This document shows, piece after piece, positions 44,176 through 53,081 of a stretch of 64,000 nt of DNA; within the stretch, counting starts at the first letter, position 1; every line of letters begins with the position of its first letter. The stretch is from the NCBI GenBank assembly GCA_937958995.1, contig CALGAP010000008.1:372001-436000 (forward strand). The letters are read 5' to 3'. This DNA comes from an uncultured Chitinophagaceae bacterium. Its GTDB lineage: Bacteria; Bacteroidota; Bacteroidia; Chitinophagales; Chitinophagaceae. The notes beneath the pieces were generated by a model that had not been told where the DNA came from, did not search any database, and was given only the letters and a program-made list of their open reading frames with translations. Both the position numbers and the translations under genes were made by a program.

Positions 44176-44413
44176 AAAACTGGGTTGTTTATTGTTTAAA
44201 CATTATTAAACTGTAAATTCTGATTTTTAGCCCATCCGGCCAAAAATTATAATGTTAAAGACTTATGTTTTGACGCCCTGGTTGCCTCACACGCAAAATA
44301 CTGCAAGGGTACTACTTTCAGGTAGATTTTGTCTTTTATATACTTAATCTGCAATTATTTGTATTAATTCGCGTTTCTATTCGTACAAAATTCGGGTTTT
44401 CAACTTCTTGACC

Positions 44414-45139
44414 ATGTCGAACTTTACTAAACTGTCTATTGTCATACCCGCCTATAATGAAGGACGTACTATTCACCTGATTCTCGACCGTATTCGTGCC
44501 GTAGAGTTGATCAATAATATCCAGAAAGAGGTGATTATTGTCAACGACTGCTCAAAAGACAACACCGAAGAAGCCATCCTGAAATACAAGGCCGAGCACC
44601 CTGAAATGGATATCGCCTACTTCAAACACGAGGTGAACCAGGGCAAGGGTGCCGCGCTGCATACCGGTATTTCAAAGGCTACGGGCGAATACACCGTGAT
44701 ACAGGACGCCGACCTGGAATATGATCCTGAAGAGTTTAACATCATGATCAAGACCATTTTGCGCAGTGAGGCCGACGTAGTATACGGGTCACGCTTCCTG
44801 GGCGGCAATGCTCACCGCATCCTCTTTTTCTGGCACTCTATCGGAAACAAGATGCTCACCATGCTGTCGAACATGTTCACCAACCTGAACCTCACCGATA
44901 TGGAGACCTGCTATAAAATGTTCCGCACCTCCATCATCCAAAATATCAGGTTAAAAGAAAAACGCTTCGGATTTGAACCCGAAGTGACAGCAAAAATTGC
45001 GCGGGTGCCCAATATTCGTATTTATGAAGTGGGTATTTCTTACTATGGCCGTACCTATGCAGAGGGTAAAAAGATTGGCTGGAGGGACGGTTTCCGCGCC
45101 CTCTGGTGTATCTTAAAGTACAACATATTCAGCCGATGA
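44414..45139 (+). CDS. Glycosyltransferase family 2 (DPM1-like)
   Basis: The 241-residue enzyme resembles dolichyl/polyprenyl-phosphate mannosyl- or glucosyltransferases. It has LSIVIPAYNEGRTIHLIL, EVIIVNDCSKDNTEEAI, QGKGAALHTGISKATGEY, the DxD region IQDADLEYDPEE, YGSRFLGG, and DMETCYKMFRTSI. It lacks the C-terminal membrane helices some relatives have. The ATG at 44414 is chosen over a TTG two codons before. Its TGA overlaps the ATG of the methyltransferase gene, so the three genes 44414-47173 form one unit making a lipid-linked sugar. Confidence 0.88.
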   Translation: MSNFTKLSIVIPAYNEGRTIHLILDRIRAVELINNIQKEVIIVNDCSKDNTEEAILKYKAEHPEMDIAYFKHEVNQGKGAALHTGISKATGEYTVIQDADLEYDPEEFNIMIKTILRSEADVVYGSRFLGGNAHRILFFWHSIGNKMLTMLSNMFTNLNLTDMETCYKMFRTSIIQNIRLKEKRFGFEPEVTAKIARVPNIRIYEVGISYYGRTYAEGKKIGWRDGFRALWCILKYNIFSR

Positions 45140-45888
45140 CGGCTCCCGGTCATTTTCACCAAACAGATCCCAGCGGTTTACAGACACTTGAACGATTTGC
45201 GCAGGCTACGCGGTTTAACCGATGGATGTTCGATACCATACGACCCTTTTGCAAAGGGCATGTACTGGAAGTGGGCAGTGGCATCGGCAATCTCAGCCGC
45301 CATTTCCTCGAGGAAAATTTCACCCTCACCGCCAGCGATCTGCGCGATGAGTATATAAACATATTGCATGGGGAGTTTGGCAAGCATCCGCGGTTGAAAG
45401 GCATTCGCTCCATAGACCTGGCCTTGCCCGATTTCGAACAACGCTATGCCGGCTTGCTGGAAAGTTTTGATACGGTGGTAGCGCTCAATGTTATTGAGCA
45501 TATTAAAGAACACGAGCGGGCCATTGCCAATTGTAAAAAATTGCTGAAGCCCGGTGGTCACCTGGTGGTGCTGGTACCGGCCTTTCAGAGCCTGTACAAT
45601 TCTTTTGATGAAGAACTGGGACACTGGCTGCGCTACAACGCCAAAAGCCTGAACCGCCTGCTGCAGTCGCAGAATATGGAAGTACTGCATACACAGTATT
45701 TCAATGCCGTGGGAATAGTAGGATGGGCACTCAATGGCAGCGTGCTGCGCAAACGCCTGATACCACGCAGGCAGCTAATGATGTATGATAAGCTGGTGCC
45801 ATTGTTTAAAATGATCGACGCAATAAGTTTTCGCAAAATAGGTTTATCTGTTTTATCAGTTGCACGCAAACCCGAAAGAAATAGCTGA
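45136..45888 (+). CDS. Class I SAM-dependent methyltransferase
   Basis: The 250-residue enzyme has the SAM-binding loop VLEVGSGIGNLSRHF, acidic DLRDEYINIL, the motif IV region FDTVVALNVIEHIKEHERA, and LKPGGHLVVLVPAF. The late part EELGHWLRYNAKSL matches UbiG/glycan-type methyltransferases beside glycosyltransferases. It is translated from the ATG overlapping the glycosyltransferase stop, so it is part of the same unit; the acceptor, perhaps a glycolipid or quinone, is not known. Confidence 0.85.
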   Translation: MTAPGHFHQTDPSGLQTLERFAQATRFNRWMFDTIRPFCKGHVLEVGSGIGNLSRHFLEENFTLTASDLRDEYINILHGEFGKHPRLKGIRSIDLALPDFEQRYAGLLESFDTVVALNVIEHIKEHERAIANCKKLLKPGGHLVVLVPAFQSLYNSFDEELGHWLRYNAKSLNRLLQSQNMEVLHTQYFNAVGIVGWALNGSVLRKRLIPRRQLMMYDKLVPLFKMIDAISFRKIGLSVLSVARKPERNS

Positions 45889-45892
45889 CACT

Positions 45893-47173
45893 ATGCAACC
45901 AAACCATTCTGCTCCGAATATCCTGTTGACCAATACGCTCAGGCTGTTGATACTGGGCATGGGCGCCATTTTGCTGGCCAGTTGTTTTACGCCCCTGCAT
46001 GTTCACTTCGACAGCATACGTTATTTCAATATCAAAGACTGTATTGAATTTGGCTGCGATCCCGATTCGGAAGTGGCAAAAGATTACCTGCCCTATGGAT
46101 ATACGGGTTTGCTGATCACCCTGTCGAAGCTGGGCATCCTGAATGCATTTACCATCGTATTTATAAACTGCCTCTATCTTTTTGCCGCGCTGTATTTTAT
46201 TAAAAAAATATTCGAAGGACTGGTACACCCCGTCTATTTCCTGGCCCTGGCATTGTTTAACTGGACCATCATCAAATTTGCCATGCATCCCTTATCGGAG
46301 ATGCAATATCTTTTCTTCTCATCGGCCAGCCTGTATTGCTTTTATCTCTATACGCAGAAGAAAAGTTATGGTGCGCTGGCGCTTTCGTTTGTTTTTGCTG
46401 TAGGCACTGTGCTCACGCGCACGGTGGGCATATCGCTTTTTCCTGCGCTCATTCTCGGCATATTGTGGCAATACAGGAAAGAACTGAGGGCTATCATCAT
46501 AAAAAACAAAATACTCGTTGTGGTTTTGCTGCTGGCTGCCGTTGGTTTGATACTATTTGCCAAACAGCTAAAAATTGTTGATTATACCAGCCTGCTGAAA
46601 GAGCCGCTCGAAAAAGGATTGGGCAGTTTTATCGGTGAAAACCTGAAAAACCATTTCACCGAACTGGCAGAAGTATTTGTAAACCTGCCGGCCAACAAAG
46701 TAGAAGGTTATGTGCCGGGGGGTATGGGCAAAGCTTTGTTTATTGCAATGGGTGTGGTGTGCCTCGCATGGATCCTGATGAGCCTGTTCTCTTCCAAAAG
46801 CCGCATACCATTTTTCATTCGCGTTTATCTCGCGTTTTATATTTTCATCATCTTCAACTGGCCTTATTACGACCCGCGCTTCTGGGTGCCAGTGCTGCCA
46901 TTGCTGGTGATTCTTGTTTTGCGCACACCTATCAACTGGTCTTCTGTCTGGAAGTTAATTGGCAAATTATATCTCGCAGTATACCTGGTATTAGGGCTGG
47001 CTGCTGCCGCCTATGCATTGTACATCGGTTTTGATAAGGAGCGCTTTGCCCGCAACCAGGCCGCCGGTGATTATCGCAATGAGTACGAGATGCATTTCTT
47101 CGGCAAAACGCTTTCTGACACGGCTACCAGGGTAGATCAGAATGTAGTGGAGATATTGAAGAAATATGATTAG
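45893..47173 (+). CDS. Integral membrane protein, GT-C-like
   Basis: The 426-residue protein has about 10 membrane helices with short loops. The first loop (HFDSIRYFNIKDCIEFGC) contains an acidic residue, as in GT-C glycosyltransferases of the ArnT/PMT type that use polyprenyl-phosphate sugars, and ILWQYRKEL and NWPYYDPRFWVPVLPLL lie later. I cannot match a named family. It starts four bases after the methyltransferase stop and belongs to the same unit, so it may transfer the sugar made by the GT2 onto a membrane acceptor. Confidence 0.65.
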   Translation: MQPNHSAPNILLTNTLRLLILGMGAILLASCFTPLHVHFDSIRYFNIKDCIEFGCDPDSEVAKDYLPYGYTGLLITLSKLGILNAFTIVFINCLYLFAALYFIKKIFEGLVHPVYFLALALFNWTIIKFAMHPLSEMQYLFFSSASLYCFYLYTQKKSYGALALSFVFAVGTVLTRTVGISLFPALILGILWQYRKELRAIIIKNKILVVVLLLAAVGLILFAKQLKIVDYTSLLKEPLEKGLGSFIGENLKNHFTELAEVFVNLPANKVEGYVPGGMGKALFIAMGVVCLAWILMSLFSSKSRIPFFIRVYLAFYIFIIFNWPYYDPRFWVPVLPLLVILVLRTPINWSSVWKLIGKLYLAVYLVLGLAAAAYALYIGFDKERFARNQAAGDYRNEYEMHFFGKTLSDTATRVDQNVVEILKKYD

Positions 47174-47255
47174 CTGGCTTTTTCACAGTGCCCGAAGGTT
47201 TTCTTTGCGCGTTATCGTCTTTACGCGATATTTATAGCTACAAAAACTACTGCGC

Positions 47256-50200
47256 ATGAAATCTACCCTCCTGGCAGGACTACTGCTGGTTTGTACTGCT
47301 GTATTTTCCCAACAAGTAAAACTCGATCAACATTTCAAAAACTGGAAACCCCGTAGCATCGGTCCCGCAGGTATGAGCGGCCGCATCACGGCCATCGATG
47401 GCGTGGCTGATGATCCCAACATCATTTATGTGGGCGCGGCCTCGGGTGGGGTCTGGAAAACTGAAAACGGCGGCACTTCATGGACGCCTGTATTCGATGA
47501 CCAGCCAAATATCAATATCGGCTCTATCGCCATTCAGCAATCCAATCCGTCTGTGGTATGGGTGGGCACCGGCGAAGGCAACCCGCGCAACTCGGTGAAT
47601 CTCGGCGAAGGCATTTATAAAACGCTCGATGGCGGCAAGACATGGAAGAGAATGGGCCTTGAAAAAACGCGCAATATTCATCGCATCCTCATCGATCCCA
47701 CAAATCCTAATACTGTTTATGCCGGCGTAATCGGTAATCCGTTTGCGGCGCACCCTGAACGCGGCGTTTTCAAAACAACCGATGGCGGCGCTACCTGGGA
47801 GAAAATTTTATATACCAACGATTCTTCCGGCATCGGCGATATGATCATGGATCCTTCCAACCCCAACAAAATTTTTGCTGCTATGTGGCAACATCACCGC
47901 ACACCCTGGAGCTTCTGGAGCGGTGGCCGCGGCAGCGGTTTGTATATGACACTCGACGGCGGCAAAACGTGGACAAAGCTTGGCAAAGAACACGGTTTGC
48001 CAGAAGGAGATTATGGAAGAATTGGTTTGGCTATTTCCCGCAACAATCCCAACAGGGTATATGCATTGGTTGAATCAGCCAGGAACGCATTGTATAAAAG
48101 TGATGACGGAGGTTTTAAATGGGAAATGGTAAACAGCGATCCGCGCTGGGTGACCAACCGTCCTTTCTACTTCCAGGAAATTGCCTGCGACCCGGAAAAT
48201 GAAAACCGTGTGTGGCTGATCTACCAGATGATCGCGAAGAGTGAAGATGGCGGAAAAAATTTTGACGTAGTGATTCCTTACAATGGCATTCACCCCGACC
48301 ACCACGCTTTTTGGATCAATCCAAAAGATGGCCGTTTCATCGTGGAAGGTAATGATGGTGGTATTGGAATTTCGCGCGACCGCGGTAAAACATGGACTTT
48401 CGATGAGAAACTGCCCGTAGGTCAGTTCTATCATGTGAATGTGGACAATGAAATGCCTTATAACGTAATGGGAGGCATGCAGGACAACGGCAGCTGGCGC
48501 GGTCCTGCTTATACCTGGACCAGCGGTCCCATCAGAAACTATTACTGGGAGAGCCTCTGGGGCGGCGATGGGTTTGACGTAGTGCCCGACCCCGATGATG
48601 CCGACTGGGTGTACGCCATGAGCCAGGGCGGTAACGTAGGAAGGTATAATGTGAAGACCGGTGAAAGATGGAGATCCATACGACCCGTTCATCACGATCT
48701 GAAAGTGGCGCTGCGCTTCAACTGGAATGCAGCCATCGCGCAAGATCCGCTTGATAACAACACCATTTATTTCGGTAGCCAGTTCCTGCACCGCAGCACC
48801 AACAAAGGTGTGAGCTGGGAAACCATTTCACCCGATCTTACTACCAACGACAGCGCGAAGATTGACCAGAGCAATAACGGCGGCATATCGGTTGATATTA
48901 CCAGTGCCGAAAACCACTGTACTATCCTTGCCATCGCACCATCATACAAAGAGAAAGGTGTGATATGGGTGGGAACTGATGACGGCAATGTGCAGCTGAC
49001 TCGTGATGGTGGCAAGTCATGGACCAATTTCCGCGGAAAGATTCCTGGCATGCCGGTGGGTTGCTGGATTCCGGTGGTAAGAGCATCGAGGCATAATGCA
49101 GGAGAAGTATTTGTGGTGGCCAACGACTACCGCCGCGGAGATTTCAAACCCTATATTTTCCGCAGCACCGATTATGGCAAAACCTGGACAAGACTGGTAG
49201 ATGAAAAGAAAGTAAACGGTTATGCCTTAACGATATTACAGGACCCCGTGGAGCCCAACCTGATCTTTGTAGGCACTGAGCACGGACTTTGGGTTAGCCT
49301 GGACAACGGAGCTAGTTTCCAGCAATGGAAAAACGGCTTCCCTTCTGTGTCCACTTTCGACCTGGCCATACAGGAACGCGAAGCCGACCTGGTGATCGCA
49401 ACATTTGGAAGGGCTATTTATGTATTGGATGATATTCGCCCCCTGCGCAAGCTGGCCGCCAGTAAAGGTGTGGTGCAAAAGAACCTCACCGTGTTTGCTG
49501 CACCGGAAGCCATCCAGGCCCAGTACCGCAATGCACCCGGTTATGAGTACAGCACCTGGGGATTGTGGGAAGGCGAAAACAGGCGCCGCGGTGCAGCCAT
49601 TTCATTCTTTGTAAATCCTGGCAAGACAAAAGATACCAGCAGCAGAAGAGGTGCAGACAGCGCCCTCGTGAAAATCTATAACGATAAGAATGAATTAATC
49701 CGCAACCTGCGCTGGAAAGCCGATTCCGGGTTTAACCGCGGTTACTGGAATATGGATGAAAGAGGTTTTCGCAATCCCGGATCACCACGGCCAAGGGCCG
49801 GCCAGGAATTCGGCGGCTGGGAAGTATTGCCCGGCAATTATAAAGTGGTGATTACGTTGGGCAAAGATGCCGACTCGACCACTGTGACCGTAAAAGACGA
49901 TCCGCGAATCGGCAACCGCAACGATATCAAGCTGGCGCAACGAGCGTTGCAACTTCGTTTGCGCAAGAGTGTTGACAAGCTGGTGGAAGGCATGGACCGG
50001 TTGACGGAAGCCGAAGAGGTGTTGCGCAAAATTGAAACTCAATACCGTGGCGTTGCCGGCAAGGAAGCCGACTCGCTGAGAAAGACAACCAAAAAAATGC
50101 AGGACGAGATCAAGGCGATCCGCGAATATATCAGTGGCAAGCCGCAAACCCGCCAGGGCTATGGCCAGGTGCCGCAGGTAACGGTGCTGAACCAGCTACA

Positions 50201-50399
50201 GCAGGCTAACGGTATCATCACTGCCAAACCAGTAAAACCGGGCGAGCAGGAAGAGAGAGTAGTAGCTCATGCGGAAGGAATGATCAGCGAAGCAGTAAAG
50301 AAGATCAATGCGTTCTTCAATGACAGCTGGAAAAAATATCGTGAGCAGGCTGAAAATACACCGCTCAAACTTTTCAAGGAATACAAGGAAATTGAGTAA
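47256..50399 (+). CDS. Large exported sortilin/BNR-repeat protein
   Basis: The 1047-residue protein has a short signal peptide (MKSTLLAGLLLVCTAVFSQ) and a double beta-propeller of BNR/VPS10 repeats recognisable by Asp-box words: GGVWKTENGGTSW, YKTLDGGKTWKR, FKTTDGGATWEK, YMTLDGGKTWTK, FRSTDYGKTWTR, VSLDNGASF. It ends in a helical region of about 150 residues with heptad-like repeats (KSVDKLVEGMDRLTEAEEVLRK). The closest known type is the 'glycosyl hydrolase, BNR repeat/sortilin' proteins of Bacteroidota, which have no proven catalysis. No T9SS tail is visible. A strong terminator follows. Confidence 0.85.
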   Translation: MKSTLLAGLLLVCTAVFSQQVKLDQHFKNWKPRSIGPAGMSGRITAIDGVADDPNIIYVGAASGGVWKTENGGTSWTPVFDDQPNINIGSIAIQQSNPSVVWVGTGEGNPRNSVNLGEGIYKTLDGGKTWKRMGLEKTRNIHRILIDPTNPNTVYAGVIGNPFAAHPERGVFKTTDGGATWEKILYTNDSSGIGDMIMDPSNPNKIFAAMWQHHRTPWSFWSGGRGSGLYMTLDGGKTWTKLGKEHGLPEGDYGRIGLAISRNNPNRVYALVESARNALYKSDDGGFKWEMVNSDPRWVTNRPFYFQEIACDPENENRVWLIYQMIAKSEDGGKNFDVVIPYNGIHPDHHAFWINPKDGRFIVEGNDGGIGISRDRGKTWTFDEKLPVGQFYHVNVDNEMPYNVMGGMQDNGSWRGPAYTWTSGPIRNYYWESLWGGDGFDVVPDPDDADWVYAMSQGGNVGRYNVKTGERWRSIRPVHHDLKVALRFNWNAAIAQDPLDNNTIYFGSQFLHRSTNKGVSWETISPDLTTNDSAKIDQSNNGGISVDITSAENHCTILAIAPSYKEKGVIWVGTDDGNVQLTRDGGKSWTNFRGKIPGMPVGCWIPVVRASRHNAGEVFVVANDYRRGDFKPYIFRSTDYGKTWTRLVDEKKVNGYALTILQDPVEPNLIFVGTEHGLWVSLDNGASFQQWKNGFPSVSTFDLAIQEREADLVIATFGRAIYVLDDIRPLRKLAASKGVVQKNLTVFAAPEAIQAQYRNAPGYEYSTWGLWEGENRRRGAAISFFVNPGKTKDTSSRRGADSALVKIYNDKNELIRNLRWKADSGFNRGYWNMDERGFRNPGSPRPRAGQEFGGWEVLPGNYKVVITLGKDADSTTVTVKDDPRIGNRNDIKLAQRALQLRLRKSVDKLVEGMDRLTEAEEVLRKIETQYRGVAGKEADSLRKTTKKMQDEIKAIREYISGKPQTRQGYGQVPQVTVLNQLQQANGIITAKPVKPGEQEERVVAHAEGMISEAVKKINAFFNDSWKKYREQAENTPLKLFKEYKEIE

Positions 50400-50447
50400 C
50401 GCGGCCTGCACCAAATAGAAAAAATCTGTGATAACTTTTTAGAAAAA

Positions 50448-50483
50448 AATTGCCGGGAAGAATTTTCCCGGCAATTAATTTTT
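50448..50483 (+). terminator. Terminator after the BNR protein gene
   Basis: A perfect 12-base stem (AATTGCCGGGAA pairing with TTCCCGGCAATT, loop GAATT) is followed by AATTTTTG. Confidence 0.85.
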
Positions 50484-50879
50484 GATTAAGACCCAAAAAA
50501 CCGTAGCTCTACTGTATTTTAAAATGAAAAAATACGCTTACTTCGTATATCCATTGTAATCAGTCGGCGAAACAAAGGTCTGTAGGTTTCCCAATCTTCG
50601 AAGTGCGCAGGCAGTTATACTGACTACAATACGCCCTTCCAAAATTCTATGATAATAGAATCCTGCCTTCTCAACCTCTAATTTCAGTAATCCGTCCGCA
50701 ATTCCAAATCGTAAAGTATCCGTTTCGCTGGTAATCATACCCGCGAGGATAAGCACGTACCAGGTTGGATTTAGTAGGGTCCGCTACCCGCAAGCCGATG
50801 TGTGCAATTACATGTCAGGACTTATAATGCCATGCCCTGGACTATCGCAACCTTTTACTTTAACCTAAACTGTAGTACC
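50484..50879. other. Gap with possible gene remnants on the minus strand
   Basis: These 396 bases carry no gene I can confirm. On the minus strand one frame reads RVADPTKSNLVRAYPRGYDY (start lost, then a stop) and another frame continues 72 codons (50538-50756) with VEKAGFYYHRILEGRIVVS. The two overlap in different frames, which is more like a decayed gene than an intact one. Neither recalls a known family. No clear TAnnTTTG box for the following surface-protein gene was found here. Confidence 0.3.
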
Positions 50880-53042
50880 ATGAAACAGCTATGTCTGCTG
50901 CTGACGGGCATTATGACGTTCCTCTGCGGCTCGGCGCAAAACCTCGCTATCAATTCCACCGGTGCTTCTCCTGATGCCAATGCCATTCTCGATGTTCAAT
51001 CCAATAACAAAGGCATTTTAATTCCCCGCATGACGACTGCGGAGCGAATGAGCATTCCCGCTACACGGGGATTGCTGGTGTACGACATCACCACTAATTC
51101 ATTTTGGTACAACACCGGTGTTGAATGGAAGTCTATTGCCACCGGTATTGCTTTATCCACCACTGGCGCGTGGTTGCTGAATGGCAATGCGGGTACCGAT
51201 ACATCGAATTTCCTGGGCACTACCGATGATATGCCGTTGCGGTTTAGGGTTAACAATATTCCCTCTGGCCTTATTGACCATAATCTCGGCAACTCCTTTT
51301 TCGGTTATAGTGCCGGTTTAGTCACAACAGGGAGGGAGAATACAGCTGTGGGCCAGCAAGCATTGTTGCAAAATACTACTGGCCAATTCAACACGGCACT
51401 CGGGTACCAGGCACTGAACAGCAATACCACCGGCGCGAACAATACCGCTACCGGTCATCGCGCATTGTATAAGAACACCGGCGGCAAGTTCAATACCGCC
51501 AGCGGACACTGGGCCATGTATTACAACACCACGGGCAGCAGCAATACGGCGATAGGTCAGTACGCAATGTATTCGAATACCACGGGGCAAAACAATACAG
51601 CAGTGGGATTGGAGGCAATGTATTCCGGCAAAACCGGGCACGACAACACGGCTGTCGGCTATCGATCGCTTTATAACGATGTGAATGGCTGGAACAATGT
51701 AGCAATAGGGAAGGAAGCATTGTTATCAAACACAAGCGGATATAATAACACCGCTGTCGGTGCCGGAGCACTGATGCAGAATACCACAGGAGATGCCAAC
51801 ACGGCAGTGGGCACTGGTGCATTGGGAAGCAACGAAACCGGCTATAACAATACTGCCGTTGGCATTGGGGCACTTAACAACAATATTTCAGGAATTGTAA
51901 ATGTTGCCGTTGGTCTTGAGGCGGGAACAGGTATAAAAGATGGTTGGTTCAATACCGTTATTGGCACGGGTTCATTGATTGGCGGCGATGGCTACTACAA
52001 CACTGTGGTAGGTTTCAACAACCTGGTAACCACCAGCAATACCTATGCGAACACGGTTGTTGGCTCTGAAAGTTATCAAGGGAGCCGGGGGAGTTATAAC
52101 ATAGTCATGGGTCACCAGGCAATGAAATCCAGCGATAGCGTCAACTTCAATATTGCGCTGGGATACCAATCGATGTATTATAGTAGCGGATCTTCGAATA
52201 TCGCTCTTGGCACGGGTAGCCTCATGGACAACCAGGGCGATGCTAATGTTGCAGTAGGCAATTTCGCTATGGCCTTCCCCGCAAAAAGCAAATACAATAC
52301 AGCGATCGGTACAGCTGCGATGGGATGGTCTTCCGGTGGCAATTACAACGCAGCCCTGGGGCACTATACCCTGCATGGTAACATGGGCAGCTACAACACC
52401 GCTGTGGGCGATTCCGCATTGTGGAGAAACGGCGAAGGCGAATACAACACCGCTGTCGGCGCTGGCGCCAACATTGCCCGCTTTGATCTCACCAACATCA
52501 CCGCCATCGGCGCGAGAGCCATAGTAGATGCATCCAACAAAGTGCGCATCGGCAACAGCGCCGTCACTGTTATCGAAGGTCAGGTTCCTTTCACCACACC
52601 ATCAGACGGCCGTTTCAAATTCAATATACATGATGATGTAAAAGGTCTCGACTTCATTTTACAATTAAGGCCTGTGACTTACCAGTTTGATGTAAAACGA
52701 TTCGACCAGGCTCTTGGCAGCACAGCCGATCAAAAGCTTTATGACGATGCACTTCAAATGCGCCGCAGCGGGTTCATTGCGCAGGAAGTAGAAAAAGCAG
52801 CGATGGCATCGGGGTACAATTTCAGCGGCATCATCAAACCCAAATCCCCTGAAGGTCATTACAGCCTGAGCTATGATGCCTTTGTGGTACCACTGGTGAA
52901 AGCCGTGCAGGAGCAACAGGAAATTATCCAATCGCTCGAAAACAGAATGAGTGAACAGGAAAAAATTAATAAAGAATTGCAAAGACAGCTCGACGAACTA
53001 AGGCAACTGATTCAGCACACGCATCACAAACCCGGGAAATGA
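50880..53042 (+). CDS. Surface protein: 17-residue repeat fibre with peptidase S74 tail (A)
   Basis: The 720-residue protein starts MKQLCLLLTGIMTFLCGSAQ, a signal peptide. A 130-residue N-terminal domain (NAILDVQSNNKGILIPRMTT, NSFWYNTGVEWK) is shared with other Bacteroidota fibre proteins. Residues 154-540 are about 23 copies of a 17-residue repeat of the form NTAVGxxAxxxNTxGxx, a YadA/Hep_Hag-like beta-solenoid. The peptidase S74 domain (about 573-675) contains TPSDGRFKFN, whose Ser575-Asp pair is the usual self-cleavage site, and FIAQEVEKA. A coiled coil (about 676-712) ends it. S74 domains fold trimeric fibres and then cut themselves off. It is the first of three genes with the same orientation. 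Confidence 0.85.
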   Translation: MKQLCLLLTGIMTFLCGSAQNLAINSTGASPDANAILDVQSNNKGILIPRMTTAERMSIPATRGLLVYDITTNSFWYNTGVEWKSIATGIALSTTGAWLLNGNAGTDTSNFLGTTDDMPLRFRVNNIPSGLIDHNLGNSFFGYSAGLVTTGRENTAVGQQALLQNTTGQFNTALGYQALNSNTTGANNTATGHRALYKNTGGKFNTASGHWAMYYNTTGSSNTAIGQYAMYSNTTGQNNTAVGLEAMYSGKTGHDNTAVGYRSLYNDVNGWNNVAIGKEALLSNTSGYNNTAVGAGALMQNTTGDANTAVGTGALGSNETGYNNTAVGIGALNNNISGIVNVAVGLEAGTGIKDGWFNTVIGTGSLIGGDGYYNTVVGFNNLVTTSNTYANTVVGSESYQGSRGSYNIVMGHQAMKSSDSVNFNIALGYQSMYYSSGSSNIALGTGSLMDNQGDANVAVGNFAMAFPAKSKYNTAIGTAAMGWSSGGNYNAALGHYTLHGNMGSYNTAVGDSALWRNGEGEYNTAVGAGANIARFDLTNITAIGARAIVDASNKVRIGNSAVTVIEGQVPFTTPSDGRFKFNIHDDVKGLDFILQLRPVTYQFDVKRFDQALGSTADQKLYDDALQMRRSGFIAQEVEKAAMASGYNFSGIIKPKSPEGHYSLSYDAFVVPLVKAVQEQQEIIQSLENRMSEQEKINKELQRQLDELRQLIQHTHHKPGK
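51339..52499 (+). repeat. 51-bp tandem coding repeat array (about 23 units)
   Basis: This stretch encodes residues 154-540 of the preceding protein. Units are nominally 51 bp (17 codons), begin with N-T/V-A-x-G and have diverged: protein-level identity between units is high at the NTAxG and central A/L positions and low elsewhere, and the DNA copies are not identical, so the array looks old and stable rather than slippage-prone. Confidence 0.85.
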
Positions 53043-53081
53043 TAATCTCTCATAACCATTAACACCTTAAACATTATCACA

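Noticed and set aside
50538..50756. 72-codon minus-strand frame as a real gene
   Set aside because: No homology I recognise, a competing frame with equally plausible residues overlaps it, and no promoter or signal supports it; treated as possible remnant.
51490..51873. Long minus-strand frames opposite the repeat genes
   Set aside because: They arise from the periodic coding repeats and are compositionally odd; no gene.
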